A stretch of DNA of 5,481 bases from an uncultured Lachnospiraceae bacterium (GTDB lineage: Bacteria; Bacillota; Clostridia; Lachnospirales; Lachnospiraceae), in assembly GCA_900539715.1 (NCBI GenBank), contig UQDA01000054.1, forward strand, positions 1 through 5,481. Reading direction: 5' to 3'. The position numbers and the translations under genes were made by a program. Positions 5,473-5,481 of the stretch are shown here, in pieces. The stretch's first letter is position 1, and every line of letters starts with the position of its first letter. A model generated the notes under the pieces. The model saw only the letters and a list, made by a program, of their open reading frames with translations, did no database searches and was not told where the DNA came from.

Positions 5473-5481
5473 AGGGGAAAT

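Overview
The window looks like chromosomal DNA of a spore-forming, mid-GC Bacillota, most likely Clostridia of the Lachnospiraceae type. The reasons are a SpoIIM-like C-terminus next to a XerD-like gene, a SpoVB-like flippase, AGGAGG-type ribosome binding sites, sigma-A-like promoters, and an adenylosuccinate lyase of the long, animal-like subtype. This assignment is inference from gene content, not from a marker gene.

Layout from left to right. Positions 3-308 (+) hold the 3' end of spoIIM. Positions 309-480 hold an unrecognised 38-codon ORF with a strong ribosome binding site and a good promoter facing right. Positions 481-1248 (+) hold a XerD-like tyrosine recombinase that stops before its catalytic tyrosine. 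It overlaps, tail to tail, the gene for DAHP synthase (1217-2248, -). Behind the aroF promoter sits the terminator of a MOP-superfamily flippase gene (2376-3704, -). A 233-bp divergent intergenic region follows, with a purB promoter and an imperfect hairpin. Then comes purB (3938-5371, +), followed by a GC-rich hairpin that is probably its terminator.

The genes do not form one operon. The aroF and purB genes are housekeeping genes (entry to the shikimate pathway; purine synthesis), each with its own promoter. The SpoIIM fragment and the SpoVB-like flippase point to sporulation or envelope work. The part that deserves attention is the recombinase. Its scaffold is intact and it has a good promoter, but the catalytic lysine and HxxR histidine positions are substituted, and the last His/Tyr segment is replaced by sequence antisense to aroF. 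This suggests either a decaying xerD cut by a rearrangement or a Xer-like protein kept only for DNA binding. I saw no CRISPR array, tRNA, rRNA, riboswitch, insertion sequence or clear new defence system.
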